Origin: Nosema muscidifuracis
Lineage: Eukaryota > Microsporidia > Nosematidae
Reading direction: 5' to 3'
NCBI GenBank assembly: GCA_028335825.1
Contig: JAIOKI010000026.1
Span: forward strand, 62,001-126,000
DNA: 64,000 nucleotides
The translations under genes and the position numbers were made by a program. Below, piece after piece: positions 1 to 10,538 of the stretch. The notes under the pieces were generated by a model. The model was given only the letters and a program-made list of their open reading frames with translations. It searched no databases and was not told where the DNA came from. Position 1 is the first letter of the stretch; every line of letters starts with the position of its first letter.

Positions 1-54
1 AAAGAATATTTTTCTTTTATAAAATTAAGAAAAGAATATTTTTTATTTGTTATA

Positions 55-57
55 CCC
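55..57 (+). promoter_or_regulatory. CCC start signal of the RecQ gene
   Basis: A CCC triplet lies three bases before the ATG at 61. CCC-like motifs just upstream of start codons are a known microsporidian signal, so it supports this ATG although only 60 bases of upstream sequence are visible. Confidence 0.6.
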
Positions 58-60
58 TGT

Positions 61-2451
61 ATGAAAAAAAAAGAATATGAAATAGAAAATGAAGATAGTT
101 TTATAAATGCTGTGTATGATAATAAAATAGAAAATGATAGTGATATAGAATTTATGGAATGTATTAAATCATTAGATAGTGATAATATAATAGAAAGAGC
201 TGATGATTTTATTAGAGATAATAATCCTATTAAAGATATAAATTTTAATTATACAAAAAGTAATAAAAAATATGATGAAGGACTATCAGATTATGAAGAA
301 GTAGAAATAGTAAATTTAAAGAAAAAAGATTCTTCTTTTTTAGAAAATAATAAATATAGCATGAATAGAAATAACATAAATAGAAATAGCATAAATAGAA
401 ATATGGAAGAAAATTATAACATAAATAGAAATAGCATAAATAAAAATGACATAGATAGAAATAATAATAGCATAAATAGAAATAATTATAGCATGAATAA
501 TAATAACATAAATAGAAATAATAATAATAGTAACATAAATGATAATAACATAGATAATAATAACATAAATATGGAAGAAAAAGATTTCCCTAACACATTC
601 AGTGAAGAAGATTTTTTTTTTAGTTCAATTAAAGAAAATTCTATTCCAGAAGAAGAAATGACTCCTCAATTATATTATTTAAGAAATGTTTTTAAATTAG
701 AAAAATTTAGAACAAATCAAGAAGCTATTATTTCTTCTATACTTAATAAAGAAAATGTCTTCGTTTTAATGCCTACAGGGGGAGGAAAAAGTCTTTGTTA
801 TCAAATACCTGCACTTATAGATGATGGAGTTACAATAGTTATAAGTCCTCTTCTTAGTTTAGTACATGATCAAATATCTAATTTATTAGATATGAATATT
901 TTAGCTTTACCTCTTAATAGTACATTAAATGCTTCAGAAAGAAGAATGGTTTTTCAAAATATGTCTTTGGGGATAGTTAAGATTTATTATGTTACTCCTG
1001 AATCTTTATGTTCAAGTGTAGCTTTACAAGATAAACTTAATTTGTTGGTAAATAAAAACAAACTTAGTAGATTTGTAATTGATGAAGCTCATTGTGTAAG
1101 TCAATGGGGTCATGATTTTAGACCTGATTATATAGAAATTAAGAAGATTCGTCAACTTTACCCAACTGTTCCTATAGTAGCACTTACTGCTACAGCTACA
1201 CCAAAAGTAGAATTAGATATTTTGAATAATTTAGATATTTTAGGATGTACAAGATATAAACAATCTTTTAATAGAGAGAATTTAAAATATTTTGTTAAAT
1301 CTAAAACTAAGAGTGTAGAAATAGATATAGTTACATTTATAATAAGTTATTATCCTGATGAATGTGGTATAATATATTGTACTAGTAAAAAAGAATGTGA
1401 AATGATTTCTGATAAATTAAATAAAAATCTAAAAACAGCATTTTATCATGCTGGACTTACTAAAAAAGAGAGAATGGAAATTCAATCTATGTGGAATAAA
1501 AATAAATTTAAAATTATAGTAGCTACTATAGCTTTTGGTATGGGTATAGATAAAAAAGATGTTAGATTTGTTATTCATTATTCTTTACCTAAATCTTTAG
1601 AAGGATATTATCAAGAAACTGGTAGAGCAGGAAGAGATGGTAAAGAAAGTGTTTGTATTTTATATTATACATATGCTGATAAAAAGAAGATAGATTATAT
1701 GATAACAATGAATTCTAGTAGTACTACCTTACAGAAACAAAGACAAAGAGATGAATTAAGAGATGTTATTAGATTTTGTGAGAATAAAATAGAATGTAGA
1801 AGAAGTTTAATTTTAAATTATTTTAATGAAAAATTTGATAATAAGTTATGTAAAAAAGGATGTGATAATTGTATGATAGGATCTACTACACCTGTAATTG
1901 ATTATACTAAATATGCTAAAGAGATACTTAATCTTGTAAAGAGTAGTAAATTAAGTATACATCAAGTTATAGATGTTTATAGAGGTATAGGAAATAAAAG
2001 AGTAGAAAGTATGTATTCAGGAAAAGGAAAAGAATTAAAAAGAATTATAGTAGAAAGATTAGTTACACAAATGGTAGTTAGAGGGTATATAGAAGAGAAG
2101 AGTGAGATTAATGGAATGGGATATTCTTGGGCTTATTTAGTATATAAAAAAGATATAGATAAATTTGAGATGTATGATAGTCAGGAATATATAATACCAA
2201 AAAAAGAAATAAATGAACCTAAGAAAATAAATAATAAAAAAGAAATAAATGAACAAAAGAAAATAAATAATAAAAAAGAAATAAATGAACCCAAGAAAAT
2301 AAATAATAAAAAAGAAATAGATGAACCCAAGAAAATAAAAAGGGAACCTAAAAAAATAAATAATAAAAATAATATTTCAGATGATGATATTAAAGTAATA
2401 AAAAAGAAGAATGTATTGATAAGAAAAGTAAGTAAAGGAAATATTAAATGA
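61..2451 (+). CDS. RecQ/Sgs1-type ATP-dependent DNA helicase
   Basis: A 796-residue superfamily 2 DNA helicase of the RecQ family, expected to act in the nucleus on recombination intermediates and stalled forks. Visible motifs are Walker A MPTGGGKS (237-244), the DEAH box (341-344), TATAT (376-380) and motif VI QETGRAGRDG (518-527). A RecQ zinc-binding region with CRR and CDNC cysteines follows (about 573-618), then a winged-helix (RQC)-like part. I see no HRDC domain. The first about 190 residues are an asparagine-rich, acidic extension with NINRNS-type repeats. The last about 75 are lysine-rich KEINEPKKINNK repeats, possibly for nuclear localisation. Microsporidia usually keep a single RecQ, so it is probably the Sgs1/BLM counterpart. 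The start is supported by CCC at 55-57. Confidence 0.93.
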   Translation: MKKKEYEIENEDSFINAVYDNKIENDSDIEFMECIKSLDSDNIIERADDFIRDNNPIKDINFNYTKSNKKYDEGLSDYEEVEIVNLKKKDSSFLENNKYSMNRNNINRNSINRNMEENYNINRNSINKNDIDRNNNSINRNNYSMNNNNINRNNNNSNINDNNIDNNNINMEEKDFPNTFSEEDFFFSSIKENSIPEEEMTPQLYYLRNVFKLEKFRTNQEAIISSILNKENVFVLMPTGGGKSLCYQIPALIDDGVTIVISPLLSLVHDQISNLLDMNILALPLNSTLNASERRMVFQNMSLGIVKIYYVTPESLCSSVALQDKLNLLVNKNKLSRFVIDEAHCVSQWGHDFRPDYIEIKKIRQLYPTVPIVALTATATPKVELDILNNLDILGCTRYKQSFNRENLKYFVKSKTKSVEIDIVTFIISYYPDECGIIYCTSKKECEMISDKLNKNLKTAFYHAGLTKKERMEIQSMWNKNKFKIIVATIAFGMGIDKKDVRFVIHYSLPKSLEGYYQETGRAGRDGKESVCILYYTYADKKKIDYMITMNSSSTTLQKQRQRDELRDVIRFCENKIECRRSLILNYFNEKFDNKLCKKGCDNCMIGSTTPVIDYTKYAKEILNLVKSSKLSIHQVIDVYRGIGNKRVESMYSGKGKELKRIIVERLVTQMVVRGYIEEKSEINGMGYSWAYLVYKKDIDKFEMYDSQEYIIPKKEINEPKKINNKKEINEQKKINNKKEINEPKKINNKKEIDEPKKIKREPKKINNKNNISDDDIKVIKKKNVLIRKVSKGNIK
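360..575 (+). repeat. Asn-rich coding repeats in the RecQ N-terminus
   Basis: Imperfect 12-15 base units encode runs such as NINRNSINRN. They look like triplet-slippage expansions inside a dispensable N-terminal extension. The helicase motifs begin well after them. Confidence 0.7.
2194..2370 (+). repeat. Lys-rich coding repeats in the RecQ C-terminus
   Basis: Four to five copies of a unit of about 36 bases encode variants of KEINEPKKINNK. They form the basic tail of the helicase. Confidence 0.75.
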
Positions 2452-2588
2452 AGGAGTGAAATAAGAAGTGAATGAAAGAGATAAATATGTAATGAAAAAG
2501 TGAAATAAGATGAAGGAAATAAATATGTAATAAAGTAAAGGAGATATTTATCAATAAGAAAAGTAAGTAAAGGAAATATTAAATGAAG
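2419..2588 (+). repeat. RecQ gene tail duplicated into the 3' spacer
   Basis: The last 33 coding bases plus two following bases (2419-2453) recur exactly at 2554-2588, 135 bases downstream. Other purine-rich phrases of the tail (GTGAATGAAAGA-type) also recur. The 3' end of the gene has therefore been locally tandem-duplicated into non-coding DNA. Confidence 0.8.
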
Positions 2589-2843
2589 TAAAAGAAATAA
2601 GGATTGATATATTAAATGAAAGAGTGAATGAAAGAAATAAATATATAATAAAGTAAAGGAGATATTTAATGAAATAGATAAATATTTAATAATAAGTAAT
2701 ATATTTCTAATTTATTGAAAATCTTTATAATTTCAAGAGGATTGATTATTTCATTTTTGACTTAAACTTAATAACTTTAATATTTTATATGCATAAATAG
2801 AAGGTAGCACAAATATTGATGAATAGTACAAAAACTATTAATA

Positions 2844-3044
2844 ATTAAAGTATTACAGAATGATTCATACAATATCAGAAGATGATATTATTGTATATAA
2901 AATATAACTTAATAATTATTAAGAATGAAAAATAAGTTAGATTAAAGTATTACAGAATGATTCATACAATATCAGAAGATGATATTATTTTATATAAAAT
3001 ATAATTTTATGATTATTAAGAATGAAAAATAAGTTAGATTAAAG
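2844..3044. repeat. 97-bp tandem duplication
   Basis: Two nearly identical 97-base units start at 2844 and 2941, and the beginning of a third starts at 3038. Units differ by a few substitutions only, so the duplication is recent. No open frame is associated. The rest of the 2452-3942 spacer is simple AT-rich sequence. Confidence 0.85.
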
Positions 3045-3569
3045 TTTTTCTTCTCTTATAATGTATGACTAATCTTTAAAGAATTTTTGTATAATTTAAT
3101 TAGATAATAAATATTTAATAAATTGGTCATAATATTTGAACTGTATCATATATTATTGATATAATAGAAATCTATTGAGATATATTAATTATACAAGATA
3201 AATATTTCTCATAATTATTACTATTTCTTATAATTATTATTATTATCAGATAAAATAAATACTTAATAATAATAATTTTAGAAAATGATATATTATTATT
3301 AGATAAAAACAATTTATGTAAAATTAAAATTATGATAGATTTCATTCATCATAAAGAAATTTATAATTTTTAAATTATTTATAAATTAGAAAAAGACTTT
3401 ATATTTTTTAATGGGTATTTTTATTATTAGATAAATAAATTTTATTTAAATATTATACATGTCAAAAATATCAACTTAGAAATATTATTTTAATTTAAAA
3501 ATAAACCATCAAATATTCAAGATGAGTAAACTATATATCTTATAAAAAAGGAGTAAATAATGACTAAAT

Positions 3570-3830
3570 ATTTTTAACATATTTTTTCTTATATTTATAT
3601 ATTTACCATATTTTGAAAATTAAATTATAATTATATTTATATTGTTAACATATTTTAATTTTGTTGACATATTTTTTAACATATCATTTTTATTTTTTTT
3701 ATATTTTATACTGTTAACATATTTTAAATTTTTTTGACATATTTTTTAACATATTTTATATTGTTAACATATCATTTTTATATTCATCATTGTAAAATGT
3801 CTTTTTAACACATCTTTTTTAACATATCTT
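3570..3830. repeat. TTAACATATTTT repeats upstream of the ABC transporter
   Basis: About ten irregularly spaced copies of a TTAACATATTTT/TTGACATATTTT word lie in the 370 bases before the transporter start. Several contain the palindrome GTTAAC. This could be slippage-generated satellite or a promoter-proximal binding-site array; the sequence alone does not decide. Confidence 0.6.
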
Positions 3831-3938
3831 TTTATTTATGTATAGTCAAACATATTTATGACTATACTAAAAAAAGTTAATTTAAAATCCTTTTTTTTTA
3901 ATCATTAATTTTATTATAAATTTATTTTTATGATTGAA

Positions 3939-3941
3939 GGG
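3939..3941 (+). promoter_or_regulatory. GGG start signal of the ABCG gene
   Basis: GGG lies two bases before the ATG at 3943. It is the alternative (GGG-like) form of the microsporidian start signal and picks this ATG over the codon TTG at 3934. An in-frame TGA at 3931-3933 closes the frame just upstream. Confidence 0.5.
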
Positions 3942-3942
3942 T

Positions 3943-5892
3943 ATGGAATCTGATAAAAATATCTTAACATTTGAAAGTCTTTATTATGAAGTAAAAAATA
4001 AAGATAAAAAAATTAATACTGATTATGTAAGAATCATTAATGGATTAAGTGGATCTATTGAATCAGGTAAACTTACTGCTGTAATGGGAGCTAGTGGTTG
4101 TGGTAAAACTCATTTCTTTGATTTAATTATTGGTACTATAGAATCTAATGCTAAAACTTCTGGTAAAATTTTATATAATGGAAAAGAAAGAGTTTGGGAA
4201 GAATGGACTAAAAAAATTGCTTTTTTACCTCAGGATGATGTATATGCTCCTGATCTAACTGTTATGGAATCATTAATGCATTCTCTTTCTTTTGATTCTT
4301 CAAAAGATTATAAAGAAAAAGAAGCTATAGCTAATGAAGCTTTAAAAGCTAGTTTGATTTATGAAAAGAGAAATGCTCAGATTAAAACTTTATCAGGAGG
4401 GGAAAGAAAAAGAGCTATGATAGCTATGACTCTTATTGATAGACCAGAAATTTTAATTCTTGATGAACCAACTACAGGTTTAGATTCTAATAGTGCTTTA
4501 AGTATTGTATCTAGTTTAAAAAAATATGCAGAAGAAAATAATAAGATTGTCATTCTTACAGTTCATCAACCTGGTGAAGGAATTTTTAATTTATTTTCTG
4601 AATTAATTTTCTTAACAAAAGGTGGATTATTTTATATGGGAGCTATTAATAAGATTAAAGATTTTCTAATACAAAATAAATTAGAAATATCTGATAGAGT
4701 TTCTCTTGCTGAATTTTTATTTTTATTACATTCGAATGAATCTAATAATTTTATAAATACTTATCAAACTCAACCAATAATCGATGATATTATTCATAAA
4801 AATGCAGATAGAAATAGTGGAGTTTTAGAAGTATCTTCTTGTAATAATGACAAAGTATTTCATAATAGTTTAAATATAAAGCATTCATTTATTCTTTTTA
4901 AGCATAATCTATTGCTTTTGTTTAGAAGTAGCTCTTTAATGAGTAGTTTGTTACTTTATGGAATATTTTCATTGTGTTTCTGTGGTTTTTCATATTTGGG
5001 AAGTATTAATACTTTAAAGGAACTTTGTGTGAATGATAATTTTATTGAAGATTTACCAAAATTAACTTTTTGGGATAAATTCTTTTTTGGATATTTGCTA
5101 TTTGATAACTACTTTTTAACTGAGATGATAGCCTATGGAATATTATTTAGTATTGATAGGACTGAAAAAAGAATGTTTGATCTTCAAATATTTTCAGGGA
5201 AATATTCTGCAATTTCTTATATATTTTATCAATTTATTGAGAAATTTATTGTTTCTATGATATTTTTGACAATTGATTTCATTTTAAATATTATCCTGTT
5301 AAGAAATTCATCTATTCCAATTAGTGTATTTGTTATTTTATATTTGATAATAATGATATTTTTGGCATTATTTATTATCACTTTTTTGATGATACGTTCT
5401 TTACCAATTGGTTCTAAGATGAGTTATTTCTTGTTATGTTCTAACAGTTTTGCCTATTTTTGGCCATCTGTAGAAACGAGATCTATATTTAGGTTAAGTT
5501 ATACTGGTTTGCTTGGAGAAAGAATTACGAATAGGATATTTGATTTACAGTACATTTTCCCCCATATCAATTATAATATGATTTTAGAATCATCGTCTAG
5601 AAAATTTGTTAAAGAGTTAAAAGATCGATCTATCAATATTTTTTATAAATTGATTTATTGGCTTAAATTTAAAGGTGTTTTCAAAGAAACTTCAATTGAA
5701 ATATTAAAAAGAGTGGTAGGTGATAAGGTTTTTGAGGATGATTTTGGATACCAATTATATGGTATTAAACCTAATCATAATCAAATGAAGATGGTATTCC
5801 CTCTTTCGATCTTATTAAGTTTGTCTGTAATTTTATTAATTTATAGATATATGAAAGTGCCTAATGTAAGGACGAAGTTATCGAGAGATTAA
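3943..5892 (+). CDS. ABCG (White/Scarlet-type) half-transporter
   Basis: A 649-residue ABC half-transporter with the nucleotide-binding domain first and the membrane domain second, the order typical of the ABCG subfamily. Seen directly: Walker A GASGCGKT (49-56), signature LSGGE (150-154), Walker B ILILDEP with D174 and E175, and the HQP switch at 208-210. Hydrophobic helices follow from about residue 318 to the C-terminus, about six in number. Such half-transporters must pair to work and move lipids, small metabolites or drugs across the plasma or internal membranes; the substrate here is unknown. ABCG genes are often multiplied in Microsporidia. The start was taken at the first ATG, directly preceded by GGG. 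Confidence 0.92.
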   Translation: MESDKNILTFESLYYEVKNKDKKINTDYVRIINGLSGSIESGKLTAVMGASGCGKTHFFDLIIGTIESNAKTSGKILYNGKERVWEEWTKKIAFLPQDDVYAPDLTVMESLMHSLSFDSSKDYKEKEAIANEALKASLIYEKRNAQIKTLSGGERKRAMIAMTLIDRPEILILDEPTTGLDSNSALSIVSSLKKYAEENNKIVILTVHQPGEGIFNLFSELIFLTKGGLFYMGAINKIKDFLIQNKLEISDRVSLAEFLFLLHSNESNNFINTYQTQPIIDDIIHKNADRNSGVLEVSSCNNDKVFHNSLNIKHSFILFKHNLLLLFRSSSLMSSLLLYGIFSLCFCGFSYLGSINTLKELCVNDNFIEDLPKLTFWDKFFFGYLLFDNYFLTEMIAYGILFSIDRTEKRMFDLQIFSGKYSAISYIFYQFIEKFIVSMIFLTIDFILNIILLRNSSIPISVFVILYLIIMIFLALFIITFLMIRSLPIGSKMSYFLLCSNSFAYFWPSVETRSIFRLSYTGLLGERITNRIFDLQYIFPHINYNMILESSSRKFVKELKDRSINIFYKLIYWLKFKGVFKETSIEILKRVVGDKVFEDDFGYQLYGIKPNHNQMKMVFPLSILLSLSVILLIYRYMKVPNVRTKLSRD

Positions 5893-6235
5893 TTAAATTA
5901 ATTTTTAAAAATATTTTATTTTTTTAATATAATAAGATTATTATTTAATATTATTATTTTTTAATATGAGATTATTATTTAATATAATATTATTTAATAT
6001 GAGATTATATATAATAAAGTTACATAATATTAGATTATTTGTATTATTTAATATAAGATTATTATTGTTTTTTTAATATGTGGTTATTATTATTTTTTAA
6101 TGTACGATTATTATTATTTAATAGTCTAGTAGAATTACCAAATGATAATAAATTAAATTAACAGTTTTAATTAAAATTAATTTATCTTAAAAACAATTAA
6201 CGAAATTTAGATATAACTCATATAAGAATATGATT
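5893..6235. repeat. AT-rich TTTAATATGAGATTATTATT repeats
   Basis: The first about 230 bases after the transporter stop are irregular copies of an ATTATTTAATATGAGATT-like word. There is no coding potential. They look like slippage products. Confidence 0.6.
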
Positions 6236-6236
6236 A

Positions 6237-6560
6237 TCATTTTATTTGTAACAAAGTCAGCAAAAGACAGGTTAGTTGTATTAATTTTTTTGAATAAGTC
6301 TTATCCATTGTAATATTTTTTGAGGGGTATTCTTATTGTATTGTGCTAGTTATCAAGAAACAGTCACTTTAGCTTTCATATTTTTCATAAAATTCTAATG
6401 TTGTCTTATCATTTCAATCATCTCTTTTATATTCCATTGATATGTTCTTTAACATTTTTTTAAAATGATTTATTAATAATAATTTATTCGATCGATTACC
6501 TCTAGCATTTTTATATCATTCCAAGTGATTAAATTTTCTATTTCAGGTATAAATAAATCA
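6237..6560 (-). other. Richer-composition patch, possible decayed coding DNA
   Basis: This stretch has more G and C and less simple sequence than its flanks. On the minus strand it offers only short open pieces, including a 23-codon frame (6237-6308) with CCCC upstream and a hydrophobic stretch LIQLTCLLLTLL. I do not recognise a family. It may be the remains of a gene or mobile element. The rest of the spacer to 6988 shows nothing else. Confidence 0.25.
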
Positions 6561-6988
6561 ATTTAATATAATTGAATAAATATATTAAGTTTTGAATATT
6601 TGATAAATATTTTATTATTAATAATGAATGAATAATTAGAATAAAAAAAAGGTTTATATTAATTTATAAAAGAATTAAAACATTTATTATATTTATAAGA
6701 ATTAATAAATTTTAGTCTTCTTTTTCATACTCTTCCTAATGTTAAGCTATAAGATCATATCAATAACTTATGTCGTTAAAAATTAGTTAAAAATTGAATA
6801 TATGATAGTTAAAAAAATCAAATTTTTTACTCATTATATTAAAAAGTTACATATCAGATATAAATATTAACAATTATATAAATAAAGTCTTTTTTTAGAA
6901 ATAAAAAATCTTTTTGTTTTATTTAATTGTTTACATATCAGGTAAATAAATTAAATATTAAAAATTAAAAATAATTTTTAACCCAGAT

Positions 6989-8065
6989 ATGTATTTTAAA
7001 ATGATGAACTTTATTACTTCAATAATGTGTACATCGAATTTTACTGAAGCTGATGAAATGAAAAAATATGAAGAAACTCATATAACTAAATTAAGAGGAC
7101 CTCCATTAAAACATGAAAATTATAAAGAAGCTGATCTTATAAGATACCCTTTATTTGAAAAGAGTGAAGGAGATGAACTTAAATTTCTTGAGAATTTTAA
7201 ATTGGCGTATGGTAATGAGATAAGTAATATTAAAGATAATGAGAATATGAATTTAGAATTGGATAATGATTCATATTCAGGTTACATTGATAAAGAAGTG
7301 GATTGGGTAAAAAAAATATGGAAAGAAAATACAGATACTTTTGAAAATAATGATACATACGTACCTTTCTTGATTCAAGATACACCAGTAGAACGATCTA
7401 ATTTAGTATTTAATGGTTTAGAAAGTGAATCTTTATTACTTAACGGTACAGAAAGTGTAACTACAAACAACTGTGATATGGATCATATAATCAATAGCAT
7501 TGGAAACATGTCTGGTATGGAATTTATTGGAACAGCTTCTTTTTTTTTGGTAGTAGGAAGTGTTTTATGGTGTCTTGTTAAAATGGGATGGAAATATAGG
7601 GATCCAATAAAATCGGTTTTCGATTTTATTAGTTTAAAGAGATGTAGAGCTCCTGCATCAGGACTTGCTCCTCAAACATCGAATGTTTTCTTGGATATTG
7701 AAAACAAAAATGAAGTTCAAATAGCCAGCGCACCTTCCTCGCCTGTTATGAATGTACGTGGAAATTATCCCGTTTTATATCCTAACCCATCTGATTCACC
7801 ATGTCTACAACCAAGATTTCCTCAATGCAACGTATCTACAATACCGATAGTTACTAAACAACCATCTTATAATCCAAACCTTGTCTACACAACATCTCCG
7901 CAAGTTTTTTACTCTAATATGCCTGTAAGTCATATACCTTTGGATTCAGCTACAGAGTTGGCTACTTCTGTTAAAAACTTTAACAGAAAGACACCTGAAA
8001 ATAATCTTGATACATTTAATGAGAAAGGAGATAGTAAAAATAATATTCCACCTAAATCTAATTAA
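6989..8065 (+). CDS. Putative secreted type I membrane protein (trio member 1)
   Basis: A 358-residue protein I do not recognise. The N-terminus is weakly hydrophobic and could be a short signal sequence. An acidic region of about 150 residues follows, then one clear membrane helix (about 178-198), then a tail of about 160 residues rich in Pro, Ser and Asn (SAPSSP, PNPSDSP, TTSPQV). The layout suggests an outer acidic domain, one membrane pass and a long inner tail. The motif KEVDWVKKIW (around 105) resembles D/E-x-W motifs in the next two genes. CCC lies just before the ATG. The tail has noticeably higher G+C than other genes here. Function unknown; probably a surface or secretory-pathway protein. 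Confidence 0.7.
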   Translation: MYFKMMNFITSIMCTSNFTEADEMKKYEETHITKLRGPPLKHENYKEADLIRYPLFEKSEGDELKFLENFKLAYGNEISNIKDNENMNLELDNDSYSGYIDKEVDWVKKIWKENTDTFENNDTYVPFLIQDTPVERSNLVFNGLESESLLLNGTESVTTNNCDMDHIINSIGNMSGMEFIGTASFFLVVGSVLWCLVKMGWKYRDPIKSVFDFISLKRCRAPASGLAPQTSNVFLDIENKNEVQIASAPSSPVMNVRGNYPVLYPNPSDSPCLQPRFPQCNVSTIPIVTKQPSYNPNLVYTTSPQVFYSNMPVSHIPLDSATELATSVKNFNRKTPENNLDTFNEKGDSKNNIPPKSN

Positions 8066-8994
8066 AAGTTGATTTTATTTTAAATTTAATATAATTGACT
8101 AATTTTAATCATTAAATTAATTTATGAATATACAAACAATTTGAAATAAAAAACTATTATTTGATAAAAATACAAACTATATTATGTTTATTTAGTAGAA
8201 AATTATATTTTTAAATATTAAGATATCAAAATATAACGATCTTTAATTTTAAGATAATTTTAGATAAAAATATAAAGCTATTACAAACAAGATTTAAAGA
8301 CTCGATAGTGTTATATTTATGAACACATAAAAGAAATTTATGTATGAGAAAGACAAAGAATTTTATTTGATTTGTTAAAATATCGAATAAACAAGATTTA
8401 TTCGATTATTGTACCTTAATAAATATTAAAATAGTTAACATATTTGATAACTAGAATACATCACTGTTTTATAAAATAAGTTGTTTTGAAGAATTTAATT
8501 AAAAAAAACAAAGACTATTTGTAGAATTACGACATTTTTAAATATATGAATAATAAAAGATTATATTTTTATTTATAAAAAAATATTTATAATCATCTAA
8601 CAACTTTTTAATAGCAGATTATATTTGATTATATACAAAATATTTGAAAGAGAAATTATTTAAATTCGAATTTATAATCAAAAATAAAATAGTCTAATTT
8701 TTTTTGAAATTATGAGTCATTATAATAATCAAAAATAGATTAAAAAATTCAATTTTTTAATTAACAGCAATAGAAGTGTTATCATTTTTATAACATTGAA
8801 TCTTATCAAATATATTTTTACATAATAAATTAAATATAATAAACTTTACAAATAGAAAATCTTTGAAAACTTACTAAGCAATATTCATTTTGTTTATCTA
8901 TTAACAAGTTTTGATAATTAAAAATTTGATTAATTATGATTTAATCAAATAGTTCATTTTTTTAATATAAATTAATTTTTTTACCAAACCCCCA
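8066..8994. other. AT-rich spacer
   Basis: No open frame, RNA gene or strong repeat is visible. The last few bases contain a run of five C (8989-8993) that serves as the start signal of the next gene. Confidence 0.6.
8989..8993 (+). promoter_or_regulatory. CCCCC start signal
   Basis: Five C in an otherwise almost C-free spacer, one base before the ATG at 8995. This is the strongest example on the plus strand of the microsporidian CCC start signal. Confidence 0.7.
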
Positions 8995-9828
8995 ATGAAG
9001 AAAACAGTTATAATTATGTTTCCAACAATATTTTGCACACTTAATGAGTACAATAATCGCCAGATTATCTCTTCTGAAAATTTAAGTACAATTAATTATG
9101 ATAATAAAAAAATTACAGAGAAACAATTACATGATTCATTGCGATTGATATGGTCTAAAGTAGGAAATTTTTATAACGATATTTGGGAATATTTGTCTAA
9201 ATCTAGAGGATTTTTTTTAGATACTGACAATGATACAACTGATATTGTATGTGACTGTAGAAAGGATTTTAAAAAGCCTGAGTGTAATTGTGAAACATTG
9301 AAGCCTATAGATGGAAGAAGACGGAAAAGACCTCCAATTGATGAAGTATCACCTATTTATACAAGACCTCCAATAACTGCGTTACCACCAATTAATCCAA
9401 GATTTCCAATAACTGAGTTACCACCAATTAATCCAAGATTTCCAATAACTAAAAGATCACCGACTTATACGAGACCTTCAACTACCACAGAAATACCAGT
9501 TGACTTAAGCAACGATGCCGAGTGGGTCTTACATTTACAAACAAATTTCCCTATGATTTATTATCCAACAAGAAGATACAAACAAGAAAAGATTGTAGGT
9601 ACTACATCCTATCCACCAATCGATAATATTCAAAATGTTCAGCATGATTTATCAGACCAAATTAATGCTAAACTTACTGATAAACAATCCCAGTTCGCTC
9701 TTAATTTATCAATTTTTCCTATTGCAATTATTTCAATTTTAGGCATATTTATTTTAGGTTTGATTATCTATTTTATTAATTCTAGTATAAGAAAGGCAAA
9801 ATCAGCAAGACAAGTAATCGAATAAAGT
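8995..9828 (+). CDS. Putative secreted type I membrane protein (trio member 2)
   Basis: A protein of about 276 residues with a short hydrophobic N-terminus (MKKTVIIMFPTIFCTL) that reads as a signal peptide. A small Cys cluster follows (CDCRKDFKKPECNC, about 90-103). A proline-rich repeat with units like PPINPRFPIT (about 118-160) comes next, then NDAEWVLH, a motif shared with the next gene. One strong membrane helix (about 239-262) and a short basic tail end the protein. Predicted topology is extracellular or lumenal N-terminus and cytoplasmic tail. No known domain is recognised. Its place between two similarly built genes suggests a locally duplicated, diverged surface-protein family. Confidence 0.72.
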
Positions 9829-10533
9829 TATTTTACTTTACACTACATTTTTGTTAAATTAATATGATTGAAAAAATATATTGTATATTTTTGTCAGTAA
9901 CTTCTTATAAAAATATAATTATATGCAAACATATTTTAGGAAATTAATAACTCAGTAAAATTTATTGAATTTCATGTATCCAGTTATTTTGTTTAAAGAT
10001 TTTATAATAGTTTATAAGTTTAACGTGTAAAAATTAATATAAATTAACAGGTTATTCAAAATTTAAATAAGATGTTCTGATTGATATGTAGGCTCTATAA
10101 CATAAAATTATTATATAAGATACTATTTTGTAATTTTTTATATTACACAAAGAAAGATATATTAGATTCGTAATTTATTTTTTAATCTACATATATTAAT
10201 TGTTTTTGGATTATATAAGTATTAGTTCTTATTTTTAATATTAATATTTAAATTTGATTAATTCAGCTATAATAGATTTATCATTATGCGTGTGCCTAGT
10301 TTTTATCAAAATAAATGATTATATTTTTAAAATTTAATATTGACAGATTATATTAAATTAAAAATCAAAATATTACAATGAAATTTACTAAAAAAGTGTT
10401 CCTAAAATTGATTTAAAGTGAAATCTTAGTCTGAAATCTATTTTTCACTTAGTCATGTTTGATTAAGATTAATTGTTTTTTACAAAATAAATTAAAAACA
10501 AATTTTAAATTATAAATACGAAAACAACACGAA
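9829..10533. other. AT-rich spacer
   Basis: Nothing is recognised beyond AT-rich sequence. CCC at 10534-10536 begins the start region of the next gene. Confidence 0.6.
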
Positions 10534-10538
10534 CCCAT

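Noticed and set aside
3934-3942. TTG at 3934 as start of the ABC transporter
   Set aside because: An ATG follows three codons later with GGG right before it; a stop lies just upstream, so the TTG only extends the open frame.
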